A stretch of 44,456 nucleotides of DNA from Kineococcus rubinsiae (GTDB lineage Bacteria > Actinomycetota > Actinomycetes > Actinomycetales > Kineococcaceae). Below the pieces are notes generated by a model that saw nothing but the letters and a program-made list of their open reading frames with translations, had not been told where the DNA came from and ran no database searches. Location of the stretch: the NCBI RefSeq assembly GCF_011839805.1, contig NZ_VWPY01000037.1:1-44456 (forward strand), given 5' to 3'. A program made the position numbers and the translations under genes. Shown piece after piece: positions 7,770 to 16,267 of this stretch; within the stretch, counting starts at the first letter, position 1, and every line of letters starts with the position of its first letter.

Positions 7770-8456
7770 GTGAGCGACGAGCGGACGGGACGGCCGGCGG
7801 CCGCGCAGCGCAGTGCGGACGGCGGCGAGCCGAGGCTGCGGCCCTTCGCCGCGGACGACCTCGGCGACCTGCGGGAGGTGTGCCTGCGCACGGGCGACCT
7901 CGGCGCCGACGGCAGTGCGCTCACCGCGTGGCCCGACCTGGTGGGCGACGTCTACGCCGCGCCCTACGCCGTCGCCGACCCCGGTCTCGTGACGGTCGTC
8001 GAGCTCGACTTGCGGGTCGTCGGCTACGTCATCGGCTGCCGCGACACGCTCGCCTTCGAGGCGTGGTGCGCCGAGCACTGGTGGCCCGCGCTGCGGGAGC
8101 GCTACCCCGCACCCGGGCCCGACGCGTCCGCCTTCGACGCCCCCCTGCTGCGGCAGGTGCACACGGCACCCGTGGAGGAGCGCCCGTACCTGGCGACCCA
8201 CCCGTCGCACCTGCACGTCGACCTGCTGCCCGTCGCCCAGGGCCTCGGGCTCGGCCGGCGGCTGATCGACCACGTCCTCGGCCGGCTGCGCGACGCGGGG
8301 TCACCGGGCGTGCACCTCGGGGTGGGGGCGGCCAACACCCGGGCCGTCGGGTTCTACGCCCGGCTCGGGCTGCGACCGCTGGTCGAGCCCGAGCCGGGGG
8401 CCACGAGCTACGTGCTGGGGCGCTCGTTCGCCGCGGACGGGGACGCGCCCGCCTGA
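7770..8456 (+). CDS. GNAT N-acetyltransferase, OGA C-terminal-like
   Basis: A 228-residue GCN5-related acetyltransferase. The acetyl-CoA loop is AQGLGLGRRLIDHVL, and the usual late strand-helix NTRAVGFYARLGLRPL is present. The long insert with AFEAWCAEHWWPALRERYP and the LHVDLLP strand recall the Streptomyces GNATs that resemble the C-terminal domain of human O-GlcNAcase; the acceptor is unknown. The GTG at 7770 is preferred over the ATG at 7749, because CAGGCT lies 6 nt before the GTG in the layout seen for other leaderless genes here. It is divergent from pepA. Its last 49 bp overlap the end of the convergent CobT-family gene, so the end of each gene constrains the other. Confidence 0.85.
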   Translation: MSDERTGRPAAAQRSADGGEPRLRPFAADDLGDLREVCLRTGDLGADGSALTAWPDLVGDVYAAPYAVADPGLVTVVELDLRVVGYVIGCRDTLAFEAWCAEHWWPALRERYPAPGPDASAFDAPLLRQVHTAPVEERPYLATHPSHLHVDLLPVAQGLGLGRRLIDHVLGRLRDAGSPGVHLGVGAANTRAVGFYARLGLRPLVEPEPGATSYVLGRSFAADGDAPA

Positions 8457-9736
8457 GGCGCCGCCTCGTCCCGGTCGAGGTCGTCGGGGACCCGCTCGTC
8501 GGGGACCCGCTCGTCGGGGACCCGCTCTTCCAGGACCCGCTCGCCCGGGGCCACCTCGACGGGCACGACCTCGACGGCCACGACCTCGACGGGCAGGACC
8601 TCCACGGCCGCGACCTCGTCCGCGTGGACCGAGGTCGCCTCCTCTTCCTGGGCGCTCCCGGCCACGGGCTCCGGCTCGGGTTCCGGCTCCGGGGCGGGCG
8701 GGGCGTCCGCCGCGTCGGAGGCCGCGAGCGCTTGGGCGGCCCGCAGGACCGGCAGCGCGGTGAGCGCGGCGGTGCCGCCGCCGCGGCCGGCCCCGAGGTC
8801 GAGCAGCGGGACGAGCTTGGTGCGCTCCGCCCCGAGGACGAGCGCCGGCTCGGCGCTGCGGGCGGCCAGGGCCCACCAGCTCTCCACGCCCGGCACGCCC
8901 CGGGAGGCGACGAGCGCGGCCGCGACCGAGACCACGCCGTCGAGGAGCACGGGCGTGCGCCGGGCCGCGGCGCGCAGCAGGAAGCCCACCGCGGCCGCGG
9001 TGTCGGCGCTGCCGACGGTCTGCAGCAGCACCGTGGGACGGGTCGCGTGGCGCCGGCTGCGGCGCACCGCGTCGCGGATTGCGGCGGTCTTGCGCATCCA
9101 GGCGGCGTCGTCGACACCGCTGCCGCGTCCGACGACCTCGACCGCGCCCTTGCGCAGGCAGGCCGCGACCAGCACGGCCGCGACGGTCGTCGCCCCGACG
9201 CCGAGGTCGCCCAGCACCAGCAGGTCCACGCCCGCGTCGATCTCGGCATCCGCGACGGCCGCGCCCGCGCGCAGGGCGGTCTCGGTCTCCGCGAGCGTCA
9301 TGGCGTCCTCGACGCGCACGTCGCCCGAGCCGCGGCGCACCGCGTGCGCGGTCACGGCCGCGGGCAGGTCGGACAGGTCGTCGTCGACCCCGACGGCGTG
9401 CACCGCCACCCCGACCCCGTGCAGCGCCGCGAGGCTCGCGGTCGGCCCGCGGCCCTGCACCAGGGCCCGCACGGCGTCGGCCGTGGTGCCCGGCGCGAGG
9501 CGGGAGACGTCCGCGTGCGCGACGCCGTGGTCACCCGCGAAGACGACCAGCCGCACGCGGTCCAGGGGCGCCGGGACGTCGCGGTCCTGGGTGCTCGCGA
9601 GCCAGCGGCCCACGGTCTCCAGGCGCGAGTCCGCCAGCAGCGGGGCGTCCACGCGCGGCGGCGCGGTCTGCTGGCGGGGCGAGCTCAGGCCCTCGGCGAG
9701 CTCGCGCAGGTTCAGCGGCGGCGGGCCGTCGCTCAT
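8408..9736 (-). CDS. cobT: CobT-family protein with degenerate active site and acidic repeat tail
   Basis: A 442-residue homologue of nicotinate-nucleotide:dimethylbenzimidazole phosphoribosyltransferase, which normally makes alpha-ribazole phosphate for cobalamin. Family marks remain: VVFAGDHGVAHADVS, VEVVGRGSGVDDAAWMRKTAA and TPVLLDGVVSVAAALVA. However, positions that are near-invariant in working enzymes are changed. GGAAIN is GRGPTAS, GIGNTT is GVGATT, GHRSxEPGH is AARSAEPAL, and the LGEGTGA segment carrying the catalytic Glu reads GRGGGTA. The last about 100 residues are an added Glu/Pro/Val-rich tail with pentapeptide runs (VEVVP and ERVPD types). The ATG at 9736 has AGGAGG 7 nt upstream. 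The gene position is that of cobT in mycobacteria. It may be a non-catalytic or repurposed relative; the CobT fold assignment is firm, the activity is not. Confidence 0.85.
   Translation of the reverse strand: MSDGPPPLNLRELAEGLSSPRQQTAPPRVDAPLLADSRLETVGRWLASTQDRDVPAPLDRVRLVVFAGDHGVAHADVSRLAPGTTADAVRALVQGRGPTASLAALHGVGVAVHAVGVDDDLSDLPAAVTAHAVRRGSGDVRVEDAMTLAETETALRAGAAVADAEIDAGVDLLVLGDLGVGATTVAAVLVAACLRKGAVEVVGRGSGVDDAAWMRKTAAIRDAVRRSRRHATRPTVLLQTVGSADTAAAVGFLLRAAARRTPVLLDGVVSVAAALVASRGVPGVESWWALAARSAEPALVLGAERTKLVPLLDLGAGRGGGTAALTALPVLRAAQALAASDAADAPPAPEPEPEPEPVAGSAQEEEATSVHADEVAAVEVLPVEVVAVEVVPVEVAPGERVLEERVPDERVPDERVPDDLDRDEAAPQAGASPSAANERPST
8482..8615 (-). repeat. 15-bp tandem repeats in the CobT-family tail
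   Basis: Two blocks of 15-bp units: about 8482-8548 encoding ERVPD-type pentapeptides and about 8552-8615 encoding VEVVP-type pentapeptides. The second block is built on cgacctcgacgg cores. They lie just beyond the region that overlaps the acetyltransferase gene. Confidence 0.75.
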
Positions 9737-9938
9737 CGGGGTCCTCCTGGGGCGGGGCGTGAGGTGGTCGGCCGGGCGGCGCGTGGGGCGCTCGCCCGGG
9801 GCGGGGCCCCCGATCGTCGCACCCGGGCCGCCGCACCCCCGCCCCGCCGCGCGTCCCGCCCCCACCGGACCCCCGCCCGGCCGGACCCCTCGCCCGGCCC
9901 GGCCCGTCGCCCGGCCCGACCCGTCCGCGCCGCGGTCC
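9737..9938. other. divergent intergenic region with extreme C-rich/G-rich strand bias
   Basis: The gap between the divergent CobT-family and GAF-regulator genes. From about 9788 to 9930 the plus strand is a near-continuous run of CCC/CCCC blocks, so the minus strand, which is sense for the CobT-family gene, is full of GGG/GGGG runs with short loops. No ORF with convincing coding character and no cobalamin riboswitch core was seen. Confidence 0.6.
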
Positions 9939-9967
9939 TTGTCCCGGCCGCCCGCCCGACCTACCGT
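9939..9967 (+). promoter_or_regulatory. sigma-70-type promoter of the GAF regulator
   Basis: TTGTCC, then exactly 17 nt, then TACCGT (9962-9967). This is the best -35/-10 pair in the window. The leader to the GTG start at 10030 would be about 55 nt and contains the GGAGGAGGGGG ribosome binding site. Confidence 0.6.
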
Positions 9968-10029
9968 CGGCGGCACGCACGCCCCGGCCCGCCGGCCGCG
10001 CCCGGGCCGACGGTGGAGGAGGGGGACCG

Positions 10030-11325
10030 GTGAGGACGCCAGGCACCGCGGAGCCCCCCGAGGGCGACGGGCTGCTCGCCGCGCGCGACGACTGGCTGAG
10101 CGACAGCGCGGCCGGCCGGCCGCTGACCGGTGCCCGCGACCTCGTGTCCTCGTCGTGGTGGCGCAGCCGCGGCACGGGCCTGGACCCCGACCGCGTCCTG
10201 GCCCCGGTCGCGCTGGACGCCCCGGGACTGCGCGAGCGCCGCGCCGCGCACCGCCTCACGCCCGTCCTGCCGACCGCGCGCCGGCTCCTGCTCGAGGAGC
10301 CGCTCGGGGTGCCCGTCCTCATGGCGGTCAGCGACGCCGACGGCACGCTGCTCTGGGTCGAGGGCGACCCCGGGCTGCGCCGCGCCGCGGAGCGGATGTC
10401 CTTCACCGAGGGCACGCGGTGGAGCGAGGACGTCGCGGGCCTGAACGCCCCGGGCACCGCGCTGGCCCTGCAGCGCCCGGTTCGCGTCCGCTCCGCCGAG
10501 CACTACGCCACCGCGGTGGCCCGGTGGAGCTGCTCCGCCGCGCCCGTGCGGGACCCCGCGACGGGTGACGTCCTCGGCGTCCTGGACCTCACGGGCGGCG
10601 ACGAGCTCGGCCGCGAGCGGGCCCTGCAGCTCGTGCGCGCGGCCGCCGGGGCCGTGGAGGCGGAGCTGCGGGTCGCCGACCTGCGCCGGCTCGTCTCCGG
10701 CGGTGCTCCCCCCGCCGGGGCGGCCGCCCCCGTCGCGATGCTGCGGGTGCTCGGGCCCGCCGACGGCACGCTGGTGGCGGACGGGGTCCAGCGGTCGCTG
10801 TCGCTGCGTCACAGCGAGCTGCTGCTCCTGCTGCTCGCCGACGAGGAGGGCCGGGGCTGCGGGGCCGCGCGGCTGGCGGCGGCGCTGGACGAGCGCGACC
10901 TGGCGCCGGGCTCGGTGCGCGCCGAGGTGCACCGCCTGCGCGCGGTGCTGGGGGAGCGCACGGGCGGGGCGGTGGGCATCAGCGCCTCGCCGCACCGGGT
11001 CCTCGGCGACGTCCGCTGCGACGCCCTGGACGTGCGGGCCGCGCTGCGCGAGGGGCGCGTCGCCGACGCCGTCGCCGCCTGGGGCGGCCCGCTGCTGCCG
11101 GCCTCCGACGCCCCGGCCGTGCGGGAGCTGCGCGACGAGCTCGAGATCGGGGTCCGCACGGCCGTGCTGGAGGGCCGCGACGACGACGCCCTACTGCGCT
11201 GGGCGCGCACGGCGCAGGGCCGCGACGACGCCGGGGTGGCCGCCGAGCTGCTGCGCCGCCTCGCGCCGGGCGACCCGGCCCGCGGCGAGGCGCTCGCGCG
11301 GGCGACCCGCCTGCACGCCGTCTGA
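10030..11325 (+). CDS. GAF-domain transcriptional regulator (AcoR-like N-terminus)
   Basis: A 431-residue regulator. Residues about 15-215 resemble the N-terminal sensing part of AcoR-type activators: an SSWWRSRGTGLDPDRV entry motif, then a GAF domain with VSDADGTLLWVEGDPGLR, GTRWSEDVAGLNAPGTAL and a CSAAPVRDPATGDVLGVLDLTG core. There is no AAA+ sigma-54 ATPase domain. Instead the C-terminal half has a probable winged-helix region (LSLRHSELLLLLLADEEGRG) followed by a helical segment, as in a group of actinobacterial GAF regulators. A strong ribosome binding site precedes the GTG. It lies directly upstream of the aldehyde dehydrogenase gene on the same strand, so it very likely controls that gene in response to an alcohol, aldehyde or ketone. 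Confidence 0.82.
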   Translation: MRTPGTAEPPEGDGLLAARDDWLSDSAAGRPLTGARDLVSSSWWRSRGTGLDPDRVLAPVALDAPGLRERRAAHRLTPVLPTARRLLLEEPLGVPVLMAVSDADGTLLWVEGDPGLRRAAERMSFTEGTRWSEDVAGLNAPGTALALQRPVRVRSAEHYATAVARWSCSAAPVRDPATGDVLGVLDLTGGDELGRERALQLVRAAAGAVEAELRVADLRRLVSGGAPPAGAAAPVAMLRVLGPADGTLVADGVQRSLSLRHSELLLLLLADEEGRGCGAARLAAALDERDLAPGSVRAEVHRLRAVLGERTGGAVGISASPHRVLGDVRCDALDVRAALREGRVADAVAAWGGPLLPASDAPAVRELRDELEIGVRTAVLEGRDDDALLRWARTAQGRDDAGVAAELLRRLAPGDPARGEALARATRLHAV

Positions 11326-11373
11326 GCCGGCACCCGGTCCCGTCCCGCGCCCTGACCGCGCCGTCCGGGGCGG

Positions 11374-11392
11374 CTGCAACGGACCTGCAACG
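11374..11392 (+). promoter_or_regulatory. direct repeat, candidate activator site for exaC
   Basis: CTGCAACG at 11374-11381 and again at 11385-11392, 11 bp apart (one helical turn). The repeat ends 10 bp before a TAGCGT -10 box (11403-11408) in place of a recognisable -35. This is the expected layout for an activator-dependent promoter, and the GAF regulator just upstream is the natural candidate. Confidence 0.5.
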
Positions 11393-11402
11393 CCGCGGGG
11401 CC

Positions 11403-11408
11403 TAGCGT
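11403..11408 (+). promoter_or_regulatory. -10 box upstream of exaC
   Basis: TAGCGT about 50 nt before the ATG at 11460. There is no TTGACA-like hexamer at 16-18 nt spacing. Confidence 0.5.
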
Positions 11409-11459
11409 GGCGGCCTGCGCGCGACGAGGGAGTCGCGCAGAGCACCGCGGAGGTTCTTC

Positions 11460-12983
<1,524 letters not shown>

Positions 12984-12996
12984 GCCGACCCCGACC

Positions 12997-13037
12997 CCTC
13001 CGCGGTCGTGCAGGGACGCCCTGCACGACCGCGGAGG
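12997..13037 (+). terminator. 19-bp perfect hairpin between exaC and the DUF779 gene
   Basis: CCTCCGCGGTCGTGCAGGG pairs perfectly with 13019-13037 around a 3-nt loop. It lies 14 nt after the exaC stop and has no U-tract. The distal 12 nt of the right arm (CGACCGCGGAGG, 13026-13037) recur exactly at 13045-13056, giving an alternative partner for the left arm. It could be a terminator or an RNA-processing/attenuation element inside the operon. Confidence 0.7.
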
Positions 13038-13122
13038 CCAGGCTCGACCGCGGAGGACCGCGACACCGCGAGGAGCGCACCAGCGGGACGGGGAACCGTC
13101 CGCGACCCAGCAGGAGGAACGC

Positions 13123-13569
13123 GTGGAGCAGGCAGGGACCCCCGAGCGGGTGGCGGTGACGGACGCCGCCGCGTCGCAGCTGCGGCGGCTGCGGCGGCGC
13201 AACGGGCCGCTGATGTTCCACCAGTCGGGCGGCTGCTGCGACGGCAGCTCCCCGATGTGCTTCCCCGACGGCGACTTCATCACCTCCGAGGCGGACGTCC
13301 GGCTGGGCGATCTCGCGGTCGCGGCCGAGGGCGACGACGAGGCGTTCACCGTCCCCGTGTGGATGTCGAAGGAGCAGTTCCAGCTCTGGTCGCACACCCA
13401 CCTGACGATCGACCTCGTGAAGGGGCGCGGGGCGGGGTTCTCGCTCGAGGCGCCCGACGGCGTCCGGTTCCTCATCCGGTCGCGGCTGATCACGGCCGCG
13501 GGCGTGCCGGACGAGCTGTCGGGTCCCGTGAGCTGCGAGGTGCCGGCCGCCGGGGGGACCGGCCGGTAG
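13123..13569 (+). CDS. DUF779 protein, aldehyde dehydrogenase partner
   Basis: A 148-residue protein of the DUF779 family. The signature is visible: FHQSGGCCDGSSPMCFPDGDF, with a Cys-Cys pair and a third Cys likely to bind a metal, then VWMSKEQFQLWSHTHLTIDLVKGRGAGFSLE. The biochemical role of DUF779 is unknown. The family is almost always encoded next to ExaC/AldB-type aldehyde dehydrogenases, as here. The GTG start at 13123 has AGGAGG 5 nt upstream. Its TAG stop is the first half of a TAGCGT box that appears to drive the next gene. Confidence 0.92.
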   Translation: MEQAGTPERVAVTDAAASQLRRLRRRNGPLMFHQSGGCCDGSSPMCFPDGDFITSEADVRLGDLAVAAEGDDEAFTVPVWMSKEQFQLWSHTHLTIDLVKGRGAGFSLEAPDGVRFLIRSRLITAAGVPDELSGPVSCEVPAAGGTGR

Positions 13570-13572
13570 CGT
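13567..13572 (+). promoter_or_regulatory. -10 box embedded in the DUF779 stop codon
   Basis: TAGCGT whose TAG is the stop codon of the DUF779 gene. It is followed by 7 nt and then the GTG start of the Gfo/Idh gene, so a leaderless transcript is predicted. Confidence 0.55.
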
Positions 13573-13579
13573 CGACCGC

Positions 13580-14623
13580 GTGAGCACCCCGGCCGCCAGC
13601 GCAGCACCCGTCCGCACCGCCGTCGTCGGCTACGGCGCGGGGGGCCGGTTCTTCCACGCCCCCGTGGTCGCGGGCGCGGCGGGGTGCGAGCTGGTCGCGG
13701 TCGTGACCCGCTCGCCCGAGCGCGCGGAGCTGGCCCGCGCCGAGCACGGCGTGCCGGTGGTCGGTGCCCTGGAGGACCTCCCGGCGCTGGGCGTCGAGGC
13801 GGTGGCGATCTCCACACCCGCCGCGACGCACACCGCCCTGACCGAGCAGGCGCTGCGCCTGGGCCTGGCCACGGTGTGCGACAAGCCCTTCGCCCTGGAC
13901 GCCGAGGCCGCGCGGGGCACCGTCGCCCTGGCCGCCGAGCTCGGCGTGCTGCTCAGCGTCTACCAGAACCGCCGCTTCGACGCCGACCTGCTGACGCTGC
14001 GGCGCGTGCTCGACGAGGGCGGGCTGGGGCGCGTGCAGCGCTTCGAGTCCTCCTTCGAGCGCTGGGCCGCGGGGGACCCGCCGGAGGCCGGCGCCGGTCT
14101 CCTGCGCGACTTCGGCAGCCACCTCGTGGACCAGGCGCTGCTGCTGTTCGGCCCCGTCGCGACCGTGAGCGCGCAGACGCTCGGCGCGGACGGCGCCGAG
14201 CACGACGTCCGCCTGCAGCTGCAGCACGCGGTCGGCGTGCGCACCGAGGTCTCGGGCTCGTGGAAGCAGGCCGCCCCGGCGCCGCGGTTCCGGGTCACGG
14301 GCACCGCGGGCACCTTCGTCCTGGACACCCCGATGGAGGTGCAGGAGGAGCTGCTGCTCGCCGGGCGCACCCCCGCCGCGGAGGGGGAGGCGTGGGGCGC
14401 GGAACCCGCGCACCGCTGGGGCCGGCTGCACGTCGCGGGAGGGCCGGTGCTGCCGGTGCGCAGCGAGAACGGGCGCTGGCCGCTCTTCTACGAGCGCTTC
14501 GCCGCGGCCGTGCGCGGCACGGGGCCGGTGCCCGTCGAGCCCGCGGACGCGGTCGTCACGGCGACCGTGCTCGACGCCGCGCGCACCAGCGCCGCCGAGG
14601 GCCGCACCGTCGTCCTCGGCTGA
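13580..14623 (+). CDS. Gfo/Idh/MocA-family oxidoreductase
   Basis: A 347-residue NAD(P)-dependent oxidoreductase, substrate unknown (sugars, inositols or similar polyols in this family). The N-terminal Rossmann fold has VVGYGAGGRFFHAPVV; the conserved cofactor/substrate motif is CDKPFALDAE (EKP variant); and the catalytic-region helix is LRDFGSHLVDQALLLFG. The length is normal for the YvaA/IolW-like branch. There is no ribosome binding site before the GTG at 13580, only TAGCGT 7 nt upstream. It starts 10 bp after the DUF779 gene, so readthrough from exaC is also possible. Confidence 0.9.
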   Translation: MSTPAASAAPVRTAVVGYGAGGRFFHAPVVAGAAGCELVAVVTRSPERAELARAEHGVPVVGALEDLPALGVEAVAISTPAATHTALTEQALRLGLATVCDKPFALDAEAARGTVALAAELGVLLSVYQNRRFDADLLTLRRVLDEGGLGRVQRFESSFERWAAGDPPEAGAGLLRDFGSHLVDQALLLFGPVATVSAQTLGADGAEHDVRLQLQHAVGVRTEVSGSWKQAAPAPRFRVTGTAGTFVLDTPMEVQEELLLAGRTPAAEGEAWGAEPAHRWGRLHVAGGPVLPVRSENGRWPLFYERFAAAVRGTGPVPVEPADAVVTATVLDAARTSAAEGRTVVLG

Positions 14624-14665
14624 CACCCGGGTTCCAGGAGAGCCGGTCGCGGGCCGCGCATGCCC

Positions 14666-14671
14666 TAGGCT
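14666..14671 (+). promoter_or_regulatory. possible -10 box of the MHS transporter gene
   Basis: TAGGCT about 125 nt upstream of the ATG at 14799. The leader in between is GC-rich with imperfect inverted repeats (CCTGGTGG near 14703 against CCAC..ACCAGG near 14732). I could not match it to a riboswitch class. Confidence 0.35.
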
Positions 14672-14798
14672 CCTCGCCGCACCTCCCGGGTGGCCGGAGA
14701 CCCTGGTGGCCGGGGGTGCCCGCCCACGACCAGGCCGCCGAGCAGGACGATCCCTGCGCGCCCCGCGCGGCCGCCCCGTCCAGCAGAGGTCTCCTCCC

Positions 14799-16127
14799 AT
14801 GGGTCATCCCGACCTGACACCAGCCAGCACCCGCACCGCGCCGGGCACCGCCCCCGCGAACCCGATGCGCCGGGTCGCCGCCGCGAGCCTCGTCGGCACC
14901 ACGATCGAGTTCTACGACTTCTACGTCTACGCGACCGCGGCGGTCCTCGTCTTCGGGCCGCTGTTCTTCCCCTCCGACAACGACACCGCCGAGACGCTCG
15001 CCTCGCTCGCGACGTTCGGGGTGGCGTTCGTCGCCCGGCCCTTCGGCTCGATCGTGTTCGGCCACTTCGGCGACCGCGTCGGCCGCAAGACCACCCTCAT
15101 CGCCTCGCTGCTCGTCATGGGGATCTGCACGATCCTCATCGGCGTGCTGCCCACCCACGCCACGGCCGGCAACCTGGCCCCGTTCCTGCTGTGCGTGCTG
15201 CGCTTCGGACAGGGCTTCGGCCTCGGCGGGGAGTGGGGCGGCGCCGCGCTGCTCGCCACCGAGAACGCGCCGCCGAACCGCCGCGCGCTGTACGGGATGC
15301 TGCCGCAGCTCGGCGCGCCCCTCGGGTTCATCATCGCGAACACCCTCTTCATCGCGCTGTCCGCGGGCATGAGCGACGAGGCGTTCACGTCCTGGGGCTG
15401 GCGCGTGCCGTTCCTGCTCAGCGCCGTCCTCGTCGGCCTCGGCCTCTACATCCGCCTGAGCCTCAGCGAGACCCCGGTCTTCGCGCAGGCGCTGGCCGAG
15501 AAGAAGCCCGTGCGCGTGCCCGTCGCGGTCCTGTTCCGCTCCAGCTGGAAGATCGTCGTGCTCGGCGCCGTGTCGGTGATCGTCACCTACACGCTCTTCT
15601 ACCTGACCACGGCCTGGTCGCTGAGCTTCGGGACGTCGCCCACCGGCCTCGCCTACCCGCGCCAGGACTTCCTCCTGATGCTGTGCTTCGCGGTGCTGTT
15701 CATGGCCGCCGCGACGCCGCTGTCCGGGCTGGCCTCGGACCGCTTCGGCCGCCGCCCCGTCCTCGCGGTCGCGATGGTCGGCGCGGCCGTCGTCGGCCTG
15801 CTCACCGAGCCCCTGCTGGGCTCCGGCGACCGCGGTCTCGTCCTGCTCTGGCTGTGCGCCGGGCTGTTCTTCATGGGCCTGGTGTTCGGGCCCATCGGCG
15901 CCTACCTGCCCGAGCTGTTCCCGACGACGGTCCGCTACACGGGGGCCTCGCTGGCCTTCAACCTCGGCAGCATCCTCGGCGCCTCGCTGGCCCCCTACAC
16001 CGCGGTGCGCCTCGCGCAGGCGGGCGGGCTCAGCTGGGTCGGGTTCTACCTCGCCGGCACGGCCGTCGTGAGCCTCGTCGCGCTGGCCCTGCTGCGCGAG
16101 ACCCGCACGGCGTCGCTGTCGAGCTGA
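14799..16127 (+). CDS. MFS transporter, metabolite:H+ symporter (MHS) type
   Basis: A 442-residue, 12-TM permease of the MHS group (relatives of ShiA, ProP, KgtP), importing a carboxylate, osmolyte or similar solute with protons. The group signature is at the start of TM1, GTTIEFYDFYVYATAA. The loop 2-3 motif GHFGDRVGRKTTL and the TM5 region FGQGFGLGGEWGGAALLATENAP are typical, as is the C-terminal LPELFPTTVRYTGASLAFN. The ATG at 14799 puts the first TM at the usual position; the upstream in-frame GTG region is Arg/Pro-rich and not expected. A strong terminator follows. The substrate cannot be read from the sequence. Confidence 0.9.
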   Translation: MGHPDLTPASTRTAPGTAPANPMRRVAAASLVGTTIEFYDFYVYATAAVLVFGPLFFPSDNDTAETLASLATFGVAFVARPFGSIVFGHFGDRVGRKTTLIASLLVMGICTILIGVLPTHATAGNLAPFLLCVLRFGQGFGLGGEWGGAALLATENAPPNRRALYGMLPQLGAPLGFIIANTLFIALSAGMSDEAFTSWGWRVPFLLSAVLVGLGLYIRLSLSETPVFAQALAEKKPVRVPVAVLFRSSWKIVVLGAVSVIVTYTLFYLTTAWSLSFGTSPTGLAYPRQDFLLMLCFAVLFMAAATPLSGLASDRFGRRPVLAVAMVGAAVVGLLTEPLLGSGDRGLVLLWLCAGLFFMGLVFGPIGAYLPELFPTTVRYTGASLAFNLGSILGASLAPYTAVRLAQAGGLSWVGFYLAGTAVVSLVALALLRETRTASLSS

Positions 16128-16141
16128 CCCCTCGCCGCACC

Positions 16142-16175
16142 GACCGCCCCCGGACCCCGCGGTCCGGGGGCGGTC
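16142..16175 (+). terminator. strong terminator after the MHS transporter gene
   Basis: Perfect 15-bp stem GACCGCCCCCGGACC / GGTCCGGGGGCGGTC with a 4-nt CCGC loop, 14 nt after the stop codon. Confidence 0.85.
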
Positions 16176-16201
16176 TGCTGCCGGGCGGCGAGCGCATCGA
16201 T

Positions 16202-16207
16202 TAAGGT
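16202..16207 (+). promoter_or_regulatory. possible -10 box of pyrD
   Basis: TAAGGT in a locally A/T-rich island (ATCGATTAAGGTCGAT, with ATCGA/TCGAT arms) about 60 nt before the pyrD start. The -35 is unclear. Confidence 0.4.
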
Positions 16208-16267
16208 CGATCCCGGCCGCTCTGGCCGCGGTGGCGGGGGCTCGAGACGCAGGGGGCTGAGCAGGAC

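Noticed and set aside
6178-7773. A 531-codon plus-strand open frame over pepA
   Set aside because: Antisense shadow with Arg/His/Gly composition and no start signal.
9737-10029. Cobalamin riboswitch before the CobT-family gene
   Set aside because: The tract is simple C/G runs; no B12-box-like sequence was seen.
14672-14798. Possible riboswitch in the MHS transporter leader
   Set aside because: Searched by eye for SAM, guanidine-I, ZTP and glycine cores; only weak partial resemblance, so not called.
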